A stretch of 63,147 nucleotides of DNA, from the NCBI GenBank assembly GCA_964616165.1, contig CAZTTS010000007.1, positions 1-63,147 on the forward strand. The letters run 5' to 3'. The notes under the pieces were generated by a model. It was not told the origin of the DNA. It was given only the letters and a program-made list of their open reading frames with translations, and did no database searches. This DNA comes from CAZCCM01 sp964616165. GTDB lineage: Bacteria; Bacillota; Clostridia; TANB77; CAG-508. Position 1 is the stretch's first letter. Every line of letters begins with the position of its first letter. A program made the position numbers and the translations under genes. Positions 9,157-18,433 of this stretch are shown here, in pieces.

Positions 9157-10212
9157 ATGAAAAAATTAATTTCGATAATTTTAATTATAGCAATAATAAG
9201 TTTAACAAGCTTGGTTTTTGCTGTAGAAAGTGGAATAGAAGGTAATGTATCGACTTCCATAGATCAAATTCAAGATATAGAAGGAATAATGGATGAACAT
9301 CTTGAAGCTCCTGATATGTCAGTAGATTCTACGGATGAAATTCCAAACCCAGACTTAGATAATGAACAAACAAATGATCTACCAGGAAATATTTTTGATG
9401 GAATTACTTCAAAAGATGATGTAGAAAATTTAATGAAAGATTTTTTTGCCAATGCAGATGCAGAAAATGTGGAAATAAGCTATGGTGTTAATTTTACATC
9501 TCCAGTATTTAAAATAATAGTTTTAGCAGTAGCTATAGTAATTATTTTGCTATTAATACTTGCTCTATCTCGAAAAAAAGATACAATGTATTCTGCTCAT
9601 CACAAAGACTTTTCAAACAAACAAATTCCACAAAATGAAACAGAATCAATGTTTGATGAAACAGTCACTAATATTACTGGTCTTGAAGAAGATGAAATAA
9701 TAATATCAGCAATTGAAGTAGAAGAAAATCTTAATATGGAAGAGGATTTAGTTTTAGATATTAACACTAAAGGTGAAGAAGCAGTTAATTTGGGTCTAGC
9801 AGATGAACTTTCAAATGATATAGAAATGATTATAGAAAATAATTTAGAAGAAGACTTAAATATTGAAGATGTTATAGATGTTGATAATCTAGACGATATA
9901 GATGATATTGATCAATTAAGCAAAGCAATTGAAGAGACAGAAAAGCGTTTAAAAGAATTAGAAGATGAAGTTAAGGAAGAAAAAGTAAAAGAAGAAAAAG
10001 TAGTTGAAGAAGTTAAGAAAACTAAAAAAGATAAAGTTGTAAAAGAAACAAAAGCTCCAAAAGAAGACAAAAAGAAAGAAGTAAAAAAAGTTATAGATAA
10101 CAAAGAAACAAAGACAAAAGCAAGAAAAGAAACAAAAAAAGAATCTGCAGGTTTAGCAGAAGATTTTCTGAAAAATATGGAAAAAAGCATGAAAGAAGAT
10201 AAAAATAAATAA
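9157..10212 (+). CDS. Secreted/membrane protein with charged coiled-coil tail, unknown
   Basis: 351 residues. The N-terminal signal sequence (MKKLISIILIIAIISLTSLVFA) has a likely cleavage near residue 22. About 95 acidic residues follow, then a transmembrane helix (about 121-143, ending LALSRKK). The cytoplasmic portion of about 200 residues is very acidic, turning into a Lys/Glu-rich coiled-coil end. The orientation is type I by the positive residues after the helix. No domain is recognised. Its stop shares one base with the lepB start (TAATG), so translation is coupled to signal peptidase. Confidence 0.6.
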   Translation: MKKLISIILIIAIISLTSLVFAVESGIEGNVSTSIDQIQDIEGIMDEHLEAPDMSVDSTDEIPNPDLDNEQTNDLPGNIFDGITSKDDVENLMKDFFANADAENVEISYGVNFTSPVFKIIVLAVAIVIILLLILALSRKKDTMYSAHHKDFSNKQIPQNETESMFDETVTNITGLEEDEIIISAIEVEENLNMEEDLVLDINTKGEEAVNLGLADELSNDIEMIIENNLEEDLNIEDVIDVDNLDDIDDIDQLSKAIEETEKRLKELEDEVKEEKVKEEKVVEEVKKTKKDKVVKETKAPKEDKKKEVKKVIDNKETKTKARKETKKESAGLAEDFLKNMEKSMKEDKNK

Positions 10213-10955
10213 TGAAAGACAGTGAAGAAAATAACTTAGAACAAGAAGAAAAACTAAAAGAAGTAAAAAAGGATAAAAATTTAAATAAAATAGATAAAAT
10301 TTTCCGTGAAATTGGTGAATGGACGATTTGTTTATTTGTAGCCTTATTTATAGCATTGTCTATTAAGTACTTTCTGGGGACATTTACTACTGTTAAGCAA
10401 TTATCAATGGATCCTACACTAAAACAAAACGACAGATTATGGCTAGATAGAACGGTTAGAACATTTAATAAAAAATATGAAGTAGGAGATATTGTAACTT
10501 TTGAATCACCAGATTCAAATACTATAGAATATGTTAATAATAATAATCCTAAAGCCAAATACACAGAAAGAAAAAGTTTTCAGAGCAAGCTTGTTAAAGA
10601 ATTTTTAGAAATAGGTAAAATTAGCTTTATTAAAAGAATTATAGCTATAGAAGGGGATCATGTACAAATAGTTGGTGGCATGATTTTTGTAAATGGTGAA
10701 ATGCTTGTAGAAAGTTATTTAGACAGTGGAGTTACCACTAGCTCACCTAATTTAACAGATTTTATCGTTCCTGAAAACACATTCTTTTTGGTTGGAGATA
10801 ATAGAAAAAATAGCACTGATTCTAGAGCTTTTGGTTGTATACCTATAGAAAAGATGGAAGGCAAAATAATTACTAGAGTATTACCATTACGTGCAAGAGG
10901 AAAAATTCCTGATACATATTTTGAAATTGAAAAAATTAATAGGGATGATAAATAA
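10212..10955 (+). CDS. lepB: Signal peptidase I
   Basis: Membrane-bound serine protease that removes signal peptides from exported proteins. An N-terminal membrane helix (about residues 37-57) precedes the catalytic Ser65 in QLSMDPTL. The general base is Lys141 in FIKRIIAIEGD. The conserved late box GDNRKNSTDSRAFG is intact. At 247 residues it is longer than simple Gram-positive versions, because of an insert of about 35 residues between the Ser and Lys motifs (about 100-137). It is coupled to the gene before it by a TAATG junction. Its stop codon is the last in-frame stop before holB. Confidence 0.95.
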   Translation: MKDSEENNLEQEEKLKEVKKDKNLNKIDKIFREIGEWTICLFVALFIALSIKYFLGTFTTVKQLSMDPTLKQNDRLWLDRTVRTFNKKYEVGDIVTFESPDSNTIEYVNNNNPKAKYTERKSFQSKLVKEFLEIGKISFIKRIIAIEGDHVQIVGGMIFVNGEMLVESYLDSGVTTSSPNLTDFIVPENTFFLVGDNRKNSTDSRAFGCIPIEKMEGKIITRVLPLRARGKIPDTYFEIEKINRDDK

Positions 10956-10979
10956 AATACATTTAAATGGAGGACAAAA

Positions 10980-11858
10980 ATTAATACTTTAGAATTAAGA
11001 GATTATTTTAAAAATAATATTATTCAAAATAAATTATCACATTCATATTTAGTTTATGGTGATATTGATAGTTTCTATAAGGAAGTATTACTTTTTGCTA
11101 AAGTTTTAAATTGTACCGATGAAGTCAATGTTAAAGAAAGTTACTTAAATGCAAGTGGCTTAATGAATACAATAGAATATAAATGTGATTGCAATAATTG
11201 TAAACTATTTGATTCAAACAATTATCCAGAAGTGTATAATATAAATTTTAATGCTAAAGAACTAAAAGTAAATGAAAAAACAAGACAAATTAAAATTAAT
11301 CACATCAGAGAGTTATTTGAAAATATAATAGAAAACCCTATAATGGGCAAATACAAGATTTATTATGTTAAATATCCTGAAAATATGAATTTAAATGCTC
11401 AAAATGCTTTATTAAAAGTCTTAGAAGAACCACCTAAATATGCAATTATTCTTCTTGTTGGTGAAAATATCAATATATTGCTTCCTACAATTAAGTCAAG
11501 ATGTACAAAACTATATGTATTTAATAAAGAAAATGAATTTTGTAGTTTTTTAAAAGAAGATTTTGAAAAAAGCAGTAATCCTTTTAATTTATTTTATAAA
11601 GATATAACTAATTTAAATAAATATACTTTTTATGATAAATATAAGAAAATATTTACAAGAGCTAATTATAAAAACAATTTAATATTTTTAGAAGAAGGAT
11701 TATCATGTTTTTTAGGGGACAAAAAGTTTTCTTTTTCTAAACTATATGAAATATTTATAGAAACAAATAGAAGAATTGAAAGAAATTGTAATTTTGAAAT
11801 GTTAACAGATTTCTTTTTATTAAAAACATGGGAAATGCTTAATGAAAATACAATATAA
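10980..11858 (+). CDS. holB: DNA polymerase III delta' subunit, probable ATT start
   Basis: Clamp-loader subunit. The first ATG of the frame is at 11163, but the frame is open and conserved upstream. From 10980 it reads NTLELRDYFKNNIIQNKLSH then SYLVYGD, which matches the family's N-terminal SHAYLF(Y)G segment. The lepB stop at 10955 closes the frame, and the only near-cognate start after it is ATT at 10980, placed 5 nt after TGGAGGA (10968-10974). This gives 292 residues. A Cys cluster (FAKVLNC, then CDCNNC) fits the zinc module. NAQNALLKVLEEPP and IKSRC are hallmark delta' motifs. The P-loop is degenerate, as usual for delta'. Confidence 0.85.
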   Translation: MNTLELRDYFKNNIIQNKLSHSYLVYGDIDSFYKEVLLFAKVLNCTDEVNVKESYLNASGLMNTIEYKCDCNNCKLFDSNNYPEVYNINFNAKELKVNEKTRQIKINHIRELFENIIENPIMGKYKIYYVKYPENMNLNAQNALLKVLEEPPKYAIILLVGENINILLPTIKSRCTKLYVFNKENEFCSFLKEDFEKSSNPFNLFYKDITNLNKYTFYDKYKKIFTRANYKNNLIFLEEGLSCFLGDKKFSFSKLYEIFIETNRRIERNCNFEMLTDFFLLKTWEMLNENTI

Positions 11859-11931
11859 TGTATATTAATTACTAAAGATAATAAATACAAATAAAAGAAA
11901 AGATAATTATGATGCAAACAGGAAGATATAG

Positions 11932-12789
11932 ATGAAAATTATTAAAATAGAATATTATGAAAATGGTAAAACATATTATTATGATCCTAAAGATTTTTAT
12001 ATAAGAAAAGGATACTATGTAATTGTTGAATCAGATAAAGAAGAAGAAATGGTTAGAGCTATTTCTGAAATTGAAGAAATAAGTCCAGAAACAATACAGA
12101 ATAGAGAGTTAAAGCCAATAAAAAGAATGCCTAATAGGAAAGAAATAAATAAATACGAAGAACTTAAAGAAAAAGAAGGCAATATTTTTACTGAAACATT
12201 AGATATTATTACTAATCATAATTTAGAGATGAAATTAGTTGAAGTAAAATATAAATTTGATGGAACAAAATTAACTTTTTATTATACTGCAGATGGAAGA
12301 ATAGATTTTAGAGAATTAGTTAAGGATCTAGCTGCAAAATATAGAACTAGAATTGAAATGAGACAAATTGGAGTTAGAGAAGAAGTTAAAAAAAGTGGTG
12401 GAACAGGTAAATGTGGCAGAGAATTATGTTGTGTATCTTTTTTAGATAATTTAGGAACAGTTACAATGAAGATGGCAAAAGACCAAAATTTATCTTTAAA
12501 TCCAAACAAAATAACAGGTTATTGTGGTAGACTAATGTGTTGTTTGAAATATGAAGAAGAAGTATATAAGGAGAAACTATCTAGATTACCTAAACCAGGC
12601 TCTATTGTTAAAACGGAAGAAGGTGAAGGTGAAGTTGTTGAACTAGAGGTTTTAAAAGAAGGAATTAGAGTTAAATATAAAGAAGGAAATGAATTCTTTT
12701 TTAAAAACCACAAATTAGAAGAAGTGGAAACTATTAAAGAATCTAAATATTCAGAAAAAGAAGAATTAGACTTTGAGGAGGAAGACTAA
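11932..12789 (+). CDS. ricT: RicT (YaaT), PSP1-domain protein
   Basis: 285 residues. The PSP1 domain carries two CGRxxCC motifs (Cys161/166/167 and Cys198/203/204), the cluster-ligand cysteines of RicT. In Bacillus subtilis RicT joins RicA and RicF in an Fe-S/FAD-binding complex that promotes RNase Y-dependent mRNA maturation and phosphorelay signalling (family knowledge). It follows holB, an order also found in Bacillus. The C-terminal 70 residues are acidic. The gene ends in a TAATG overlap with a ferredoxin gene, which fits a redox link. Confidence 0.92.
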   Translation: MKIIKIEYYENGKTYYYDPKDFYIRKGYYVIVESDKEEEMVRAISEIEEISPETIQNRELKPIKRMPNRKEINKYEELKEKEGNIFTETLDIITNHNLEMKLVEVKYKFDGTKLTFYYTADGRIDFRELVKDLAAKYRTRIEMRQIGVREEVKKSGGTGKCGRELCCVSFLDNLGTVTMKMAKDQNLSLNPNKITGYCGRLMCCLKYEEEVYKEKLSRLPKPGSIVKTEEGEGEVVELEVLKEGIRVKYKEGNEFFFKNHKLEEVETIKESKYSEKEELDFEEED

Positions 12790-12971
12790 TGGCATATAGA
12801 ATAAATCAAGATAAATGTATTAAATGTGAAGCTTGTATTGCAGCTTGTCCAATGAGCTGTATAGCTAATATAGATGGAGACATTATTATTAATGAGGATT
12901 TGTGTATTTCTTGTGGAACATGCAATTCTGTTTGTCCAGTAGATGCACCCAAAGAGGTAGGGGAGGAATAA
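12789..12971 (+). CDS. 2[4Fe-4S] ferredoxin
   Basis: 60 residues with two CxxCxxCxxxCP cluster-binding motifs (CIKCEACIAACP and CISCGTCNSVCP), the full set for two [4Fe-4S] clusters. It is a small cytosolic low-potential electron carrier. It is translationally coupled on both sides: TAATG with ricT upstream and TAATG with the TraX-like gene downstream. Placement directly after the Fe-S protein RicT suggests it may serve that complex (inference). It could equally be a general carrier, for instance for the Por enzyme. Confidence 0.95.
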   Translation: MAYRINQDKCIKCEACIAACPMSCIANIDGDIIINEDLCISCGTCNSVCPVDAPKEVGEE

Positions 12972-13693
12972 TGCAATTAATCGCATATATTTCAATGTTT
13001 ATTGATCATGCATCAAAGTTTGCAATGAAAAGTATGTCGTATAACCCTATTTTAGGAAGGTTAGCGCTTCCTATTTTTGCATATTTAATTGCTATGGGAA
13101 TGCAAAGAACTTCGAACAAACCAAAATATATTTTCAGATTATTTATTTTTGCTATTATTTCTCAAATACCATTTATATTGATGGTATACGGTATGCCGAA
13201 TCTTGAATTTAAAATGAACAATATATTACAAATTGTAAATCATTTTACGAAAAACTTTAATATTGGTTTTACTTTTTTAATTGCTGTTTTATCTATATAT
13301 TTTATAGATAAAAATAAAAAGAACTTTTTAAATATTTTTATTATAACTATTATTTCATTATTTGTAGTTAGTGAATTGAAGACTGATTATGCAGCTTTTG
13401 GACTTTTAGTTGTATATATGTTTTATTATATAAAAAATAAAATAGTTATTTCTGTTATCTATTTATTTTTAACAACATTACAGGTTTTTACAAATGTATT
13501 AACACCTAGTGTGGCGGTAAATTTACCTCTTATAGAGAGACTGAAGTCGTATTTCTCTGTGCTTTCGCTTCCAATAATTTTTTGGATGAAAGAAAACAAA
13601 AAAAGAGATAATAAATTAATTAGAATATTAAAATATGGAACTTATCCAGTTCATATGTTAGTTATATATTTCATATCAAATATAGGTCTATAA
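12971..13693 (+). CDS. TraX-family membrane protein
   Basis: 240 residues starting at the ATG at 12971, preceded by GGGAGG; an upstream in-frame ATG at 12902 lies inside the ferredoxin gene and lacks a ribosome site. The start MQLIAYISMFIDHASKF and GRLALPIFAYLIAMGMQRT are typical of the TraX family (named after the F-plasmid pilin N-acetyltransferase). About seven to eight membrane helices are visible. Chromosomal homologues in Gram-positive bacteria have no settled role and may acylate envelope components. No pilin gene is nearby. A weak AT-only hairpin at 13746-13778 may end the transcript. Confidence 0.8.
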   Translation: MQLIAYISMFIDHASKFAMKSMSYNPILGRLALPIFAYLIAMGMQRTSNKPKYIFRLFIFAIISQIPFILMVYGMPNLEFKMNNILQIVNHFTKNFNIGFTFLIAVLSIYFIDKNKKNFLNIFIITIISLFVVSELKTDYAAFGLLVVYMFYYIKNKIVISVIYLFLTTLQVFTNVLTPSVAVNLPLIERLKSYFSVLSLPIIFWMKENKKRDNKLIRILKYGTYPVHMLVIYFISNIGL

Positions 13694-13745
13694 GAAACAA
13701 GCTTTAAATTAATTATATAAATTATAAAATTACAAAAGATAAGGA

Positions 13746-13778
13746 GTTTATTGTTATTTTATTATAATAATAATAAAC
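13746..13778 (+). terminator. Possible weak hairpin after the traX-like gene
   Basis: GTTTATTGTTAT (13746-13757) can pair with ATAATAATAAAC (13767-13778) through A-T and G-T pairs. Only a short T stretch follows. It could be a weak terminator or a processing site. Confidence 0.3.
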
Positions 13779-13814
13779 TTTAAAACAAAATAATCAAAGG
13801 AGAAAAGGATAAAG

Positions 13815-16800
13815 ATGAGTGATTTTAAGAAAATTCAAAAGTTACTAAAAGACAATGGCCAAGAACATTTATTATTCAGATACGACAAATTAGACAAAGA
13901 GGGAAAGGAAAAACTATTAAAACAAATTGATAAAATTGACTTTAAATTAATGGATAAATTATACAAAGATGCAATAGAAGAGGTTGATTTTAGAGATGTT
14001 GAGATAGAACCAGTTCCCTTTTTTGATAGAGCTAAATTATCTGATAAAGATAAAGAAGGATACACTAATATTGGAAGAGAAGTAATAAAAGATGGAATGC
14101 TAGCCGTTGTAACAATGGCAGGTGGTCAAGGTACAAGATTAGGACATTCTGGTCCGAAAGGTACATATATTTTAGATTTACCTGAAGGGAAAAAATCTAT
14201 ATTTGAAATTTTATGTGAAGGATTAAAAGAAGCAGCTTTAAATTATGGAGTATTCTTTAATTGGTATATTATGACTAGTGAACAAAACGATGAAGCTACT
14301 CAAAAATTCTTTGAAAAAAACAATTTCTTTGAATATCCTAAAAACTATATTAAATTTTTCAAACAAGGACAACTACCAATGCTAGGATTAGATGGCAAAA
14401 TTTTATTAACTAAAGAAGGTTTGGTTAATGAAGCGGCAGATGGGCATGGTGGAACATTAACAGCACTAAAAAATACAGGAATTATTGAGGAGCTTAAAGA
14501 AAAGGGCGTTAAATGGGTATTTATTTCTGGAGTTGATAATATTTTAGCTAAATTTGTTGATCCACTTTTAGTAGGTTTGTTAGAAGAAAACAATGGAAAC
14601 ATAGCTGTATTAACAATTGAAAAAGCAGATCCAGAAGAAAGGGTAGGAGTTGTATGTTTAAAAAATAAAAAGGTTGGAATAGTTGAATATACAGAAATTA
14701 CACCAGAAATGGCTCATATGAGAGACGATTATGGAGCATTAGTGTATGGAGATTCTAATTCAAACATGTATTGCTATAAATTAGATGTTTTAGAAAAAGT
14801 GAGTAATGAAAAACTACCATATCATACTGCATTTAAAAAAGCGGATTATTTAAATATGGATGGTAAATATATTATAGGAAAAGAACCGAATGCATATAAA
14901 TTTGAAGCATTTATTTTTGATTCATTCGAAATGACTGACAACATACTTGTTTTAAGAGATGCTAGAGAAGATATGTTTGCACCTATAAAAAATAAAGAAG
15001 GTTCAGATAGTCCTGAAACAGCTAAAAAACTATATAATGATTTTAAATTAAAGGAAAAATATTTAAGTAGATTTGAAGCTTGGTTAATAGACGAAACATT
15101 TGATCAAGAAACAAAAGCAGAACTTAAATCTATAAAAGGAAATATGCTAGAAATCCAAGATAGATTCTATAAAGAGCTAGAGTTTGGAACTGCAGGTCTT
15201 AGAGGAATAATGGGTGCAGGGACAAATAGAATGAATAAATATACTTTAACAAAAACAACTCAAGGTTTAGCTAACTATTTATTAGAAAAGAATTTAAGTC
15301 ATAGACCTGTTGTAATATCTTATGATACGAGAAACAATTCGGAAGAATTTGCTGAATTAACAGCTTTATGTTTAAATGCAAATGGAATTAAAACCTTTGT
15401 ATTTGAACAACCTCAACCTATTCCTATGATGTCTTTTGCAATTAGAGAATTTGGTGCTATTACAGGAATTATGATTACAGCCAGCCATAATCCACCAGAA
15501 TATAATGGATATAAGGTTTCATGGGAAGATGGAGGGCAAATTATTCCACCAGTAGATAAAGAGATCATAGAAAAGGTAAGAGATCTTAAAAAATATAGTG
15601 ATATTAAAATGATAAGTAAAGAAGAAGCATTGCTAAAAAAACTATATATAACTATAGGTTCTTCTTTAGAAGACTTATATATTAATGAACTTCTAAAATT
15701 ACAGATAAATGATTTCAAAAAAGCTAAAGAAGAATTAAAAATTGTATACTCTCCTTTACATGGAACAGGTAATATTCCAGTAAGAAAGGTACTAGAGAAA
15801 GCAGGATACAAGAATGTATTTGTTGTACCAGAACAAGAGTTGCCTAATGGAAATTTCCCAACAGTAACATCTCCTAATCCAGAAGATCCAAAAGCAATAG
15901 CTTTAGCTATAGAATATGGTAAAAAAATTGATGCAGATTTAGTTTTAGCTACTGATCCTGATTGCGATAGAGTAGGAATAGCAGTTAAAAACAATAAGGG
16001 AGAATTTGTAGCTTTAAATGGTAATATGATAGGTCAATTATTAGTAGAATATATTTTGAGTTCATTAAAGAAAACTAATAAAATGCCTAAAAAACCAGCT
16101 TTAATTTCAACCATTGTTTCTACGAGATTAGCAGAAAAACAAGCAGAAGAGTATGGAGTTAAGTATTTTGACACATTAACAGGATTTAAAAACGTAGCAA
16201 AATTAATGAGAGAGTTTGAAGAAAAGAAATCATATAGTTTTATAATGGCATTTGAAGAAAGTTATGGTTATCTATATGGAACTCATGCTAGAGACAAAGA
16301 TGGAGTTATTACAGTCCTTATGTTAGCAGAGCTTGCGGCATATGTTAAAGAAAACAATATGAGTATATTAGATATGCAAGAAAAAATTTATAATAAATAT
16401 GGTTATTATAGAGAAGAAACAATTAATATGGTTTTTAAAGGTGAAGCTGGTGAAAAACAAATGGCTGAACTAATGCAAACTATTAGACAAGAAGAATTAA
16501 CTAATATAGGCACATATGAAGTTTTAAAAGTAAAAGACTTTAAAGAACTAACAGTTAAAAATATTAAAACTGGCAAAGTAACACCATTAGATTTTGAAGC
16601 AACAAATATGATGTATTATGAGTTAAATGATGATGCATGGATAGCGGTTAGACCTTCAGGAACAGAACCAAAAATAAAAATATATGTTGGAGTTAAAGGG
16701 AAAGATAAAAAAGATGCTAAAAAGAATTTAGATATTATTAAAAAGTTTTTAGTTAGATACCAATCTTCAACAGAAGATACTAAAAAAGTTACATTTCGTG

Positions 16801-16826
16801 AAGGGAAAAAAGCATCTGAAAAATAA
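13815..16826 (+). CDS. Fused UDP-sugar pyrophosphorylase and phosphohexomutase
   Basis: One frame of 1003 residues. Residues 1-400 are a UDPGP-family pyrophosphorylase of the eukaryotic UAP/AGX type: nucleotide loop AGGQGTRLG (102-110), and further family motifs GHGGTLTAL and ISGVDN. Residues 440-1003 are a phosphoglucomutase/phosphomannomutase: FGTAGLRG, phosphoserine loop TASHNP (Ser557), metal loop DPDCDR (Asp714, 716, 718), sugar loop EESYG and phosphate loop RPSGTEPK (Arg946). The mutase would make a sugar 1-phosphate and the other half would turn it into UDP-glucose or UDP-GlcNAc. The substrate cannot be decided by eye. It is monocistronic, between AT-rich leader and terminator. Confidence 0.9.
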   Translation: MSDFKKIQKLLKDNGQEHLLFRYDKLDKEGKEKLLKQIDKIDFKLMDKLYKDAIEEVDFRDVEIEPVPFFDRAKLSDKDKEGYTNIGREVIKDGMLAVVTMAGGQGTRLGHSGPKGTYILDLPEGKKSIFEILCEGLKEAALNYGVFFNWYIMTSEQNDEATQKFFEKNNFFEYPKNYIKFFKQGQLPMLGLDGKILLTKEGLVNEAADGHGGTLTALKNTGIIEELKEKGVKWVFISGVDNILAKFVDPLLVGLLEENNGNIAVLTIEKADPEERVGVVCLKNKKVGIVEYTEITPEMAHMRDDYGALVYGDSNSNMYCYKLDVLEKVSNEKLPYHTAFKKADYLNMDGKYIIGKEPNAYKFEAFIFDSFEMTDNILVLRDAREDMFAPIKNKEGSDSPETAKKLYNDFKLKEKYLSRFEAWLIDETFDQETKAELKSIKGNMLEIQDRFYKELEFGTAGLRGIMGAGTNRMNKYTLTKTTQGLANYLLEKNLSHRPVVISYDTRNNSEEFAELTALCLNANGIKTFVFEQPQPIPMMSFAIREFGAITGIMITASHNPPEYNGYKVSWEDGGQIIPPVDKEIIEKVRDLKKYSDIKMISKEEALLKKLYITIGSSLEDLYINELLKLQINDFKKAKEELKIVYSPLHGTGNIPVRKVLEKAGYKNVFVVPEQELPNGNFPTVTSPNPEDPKAIALAIEYGKKIDADLVLATDPDCDRVGIAVKNNKGEFVALNGNMIGQLLVEYILSSLKKTNKMPKKPALISTIVSTRLAEKQAEEYGVKYFDTLTGFKNVAKLMREFEEKKSYSFIMAFEESYGYLYGTHARDKDGVITVLMLAELAAYVKENNMSILDMQEKIYNKYGYYREETINMVFKGEAGEKQMAELMQTIRQEELTNIGTYEVLKVKDFKELTVKNIKTGKVTPLDFEATNMMYYELNDDAWIAVRPSGTEPKIKIYVGVKGKDKKDAKKNLDIIKKFLVRYQSSTEDTKKVTFREGKKASEK

Positions 16827-16852
16827 TTTAGATTATAAAACTTAACACAAAT

Positions 16853-16884
16853 AAAACTCTGTTTATATAACAGAGTTTTAATTT
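16853..16884 (+). terminator. Terminator after the pyrophosphorylase-mutase
   Basis: An 11-bp perfect stem (16853-16863 with 16869-16879) with a 5-nt loop; the 3' arm ends in four T and is followed by a short T-rich stretch. Confidence 0.8.
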
Positions 16885-16927
16885 ACAAAAAATCAAAAGT
16901 GTAATACAATTATTAACAGTAGGAAAT

Positions 16928-18391
16928 ATGAAAAAAACACTAGAAATATTAAGATTAATTGCATATTATGTATTATTATTTGTTTTTTCAAGTATAAGCT
17001 CTAATTTTATGCCTATTGGTGCAATAGCTATGATTAGTGCTGTTTATGCATCAGGAGGTATTTTAGCTCCTGCTATTGTTTTGTCAGCTCTTTCAATTGG
17101 AGTTTTTGTTAGCGTTAAAAGTCTACTAATTTTCATATTATATTTAATATTATTCTTAATACCAGTTATTTTTATTCGACCATTAATATCTATAGAAGGT
17201 AGAAATGAAAAAAAGAAAATAGGGAATTATTTGTTAATAGCTTCTATTCTCTCTTTTGTTTTTTTTGGTTTTCTAGAAGGAATTTATGCTGTATTTTTAA
17301 CATATGTATTATATAAAATATTTGTCAATTCAATGGCTGTACTAAGAAATGAAGATCAAAAGATAATTTTTTCAAAAGAAGAAAGCATAGGATTATTTAC
17401 ATTATTGTCTGCTAGTATATTATATATTTCATTATATTTTAATTTAAATTTAATCATTCCTATTGTTTTAATATTTGGAATTTTAGCTTATGCTGGCATT
17501 AAAAAAGGCTTTGTTGAAGGAATATTAACATATATTTTAACTATTATTATATATTATTTTTTAATGATTCCAAGTATGAAAATAACTTTTAATTTTGAAT
17601 TAATTCTTAATAATATATTGCTTTTAATAATACCAATTATAACAATTGTTTTAATATCATTATTAAGAAAATTTAGTAGAATTATAATTTATTATAGTAT
17701 ATCTGCTACAAACATAGCTTTATTTTTCATATTTTACCAATATTTTCAGAATCTAATACTTTATCTTCCGTATTTATTAATGTCATTTGTAGTAATAATT
17801 TTTGCAGAAGATTATGAGAGTATTAAGGCTCGAAAAATTAAAAATTCTAATTTAATTTCAGATGAAGGTGAAACAAGACTTGAAACACCAGAACAAACTC
17901 AAGATATATTAGAAAAAGAAAAAGAGAAATTAAAGTCGAGAGAAGTGATAGAATTATTTACAGACAAAGATATTTTTGTAAATAGAATGTATATAAATGA
18001 AGAAAGTTACAAGAATCTATCACTATATGATGAAATACAATCTTCAGATTATATATTTGAAGAAATTTATGATCTAATTAAGGGTGATGGATATATTAAT
18101 AGACATAAGTTTAATAAGATTTTACTAAATAATAATATAATTATAGATATACACAATTATGAAACAGAAGAAGAAATTAGAATTTTAGAAATACTGGCTT
18201 TAAGAGAGTTAAAAAGAGTTCTTCGAGAGAAAGAAGAAAAGAAAGTTTATAAAGAAAGAGAAGAAGCATTACAAACTGATAAAAAAATAAGTAAAAATGT
18301 AGAAGAAACAGATTCTATGGGATATAATAAAAAGATAAGAAACACTATTAAAAAAGAATCAATTAGAGATATTTTTAAAAATAAAAATTAA
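16928..18391 (+). CDS. Polytopic membrane protein, unknown
   Basis: 487 residues. Residues 1-300 hold about nine to eleven hydrophobic helices separated by short loops. The remainder is a charged, probably cytoplasmic tail rich in Glu/Lys that continues to the end. No transporter or enzyme motif is recognised. The helix-rich half followed by a cytoplasmic tail recalls the SpoIIE membrane part, but no PP2C phosphatase is present, so I do not call it that. The ribosome site is AGGAAA. The next gene begins 42 bp on, and the run continues to pyk. Confidence 0.55.
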   Translation: MKKTLEILRLIAYYVLLFVFSSISSNFMPIGAIAMISAVYASGGILAPAIVLSALSIGVFVSVKSLLIFILYLILFLIPVIFIRPLISIEGRNEKKKIGNYLLIASILSFVFFGFLEGIYAVFLTYVLYKIFVNSMAVLRNEDQKIIFSKEESIGLFTLLSASILYISLYFNLNLIIPIVLIFGILAYAGIKKGFVEGILTYILTIIIYYFLMIPSMKITFNFELILNNILLLIIPIITIVLISLLRKFSRIIIYYSISATNIALFFIFYQYFQNLILYLPYLLMSFVVIIFAEDYESIKARKIKNSNLISDEGETRLETPEQTQDILEKEKEKLKSREVIELFTDKDIFVNRMYINEESYKNLSLYDEIQSSDYIFEEIYDLIKGDGYINRHKFNKILLNNNIIIDIHNYETEEEIRILEILALRELKRVLREKEEKKVYKEREEALQTDKKISKNVEETDSMGYNKKIRNTIKKESIRDIFKNKN

Positions 18392-18433
18392 AAATAACAA
18401 ATAAAAGATTCTATTATAAGTGGGAGGGTGTTA

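Noticed and set aside
12902..12970. Longer start for the TraX-like gene
   Set aside because: The extra 23 residues lie inside the ferredoxin gene, and the ATG at 12971 has GGGAGG and matches the family start.
12971..13693. F-like pilus acetylation locus
   Set aside because: Only a single TraX-family gene is present, without pilin or transfer genes, and it is embedded in a housekeeping operon.
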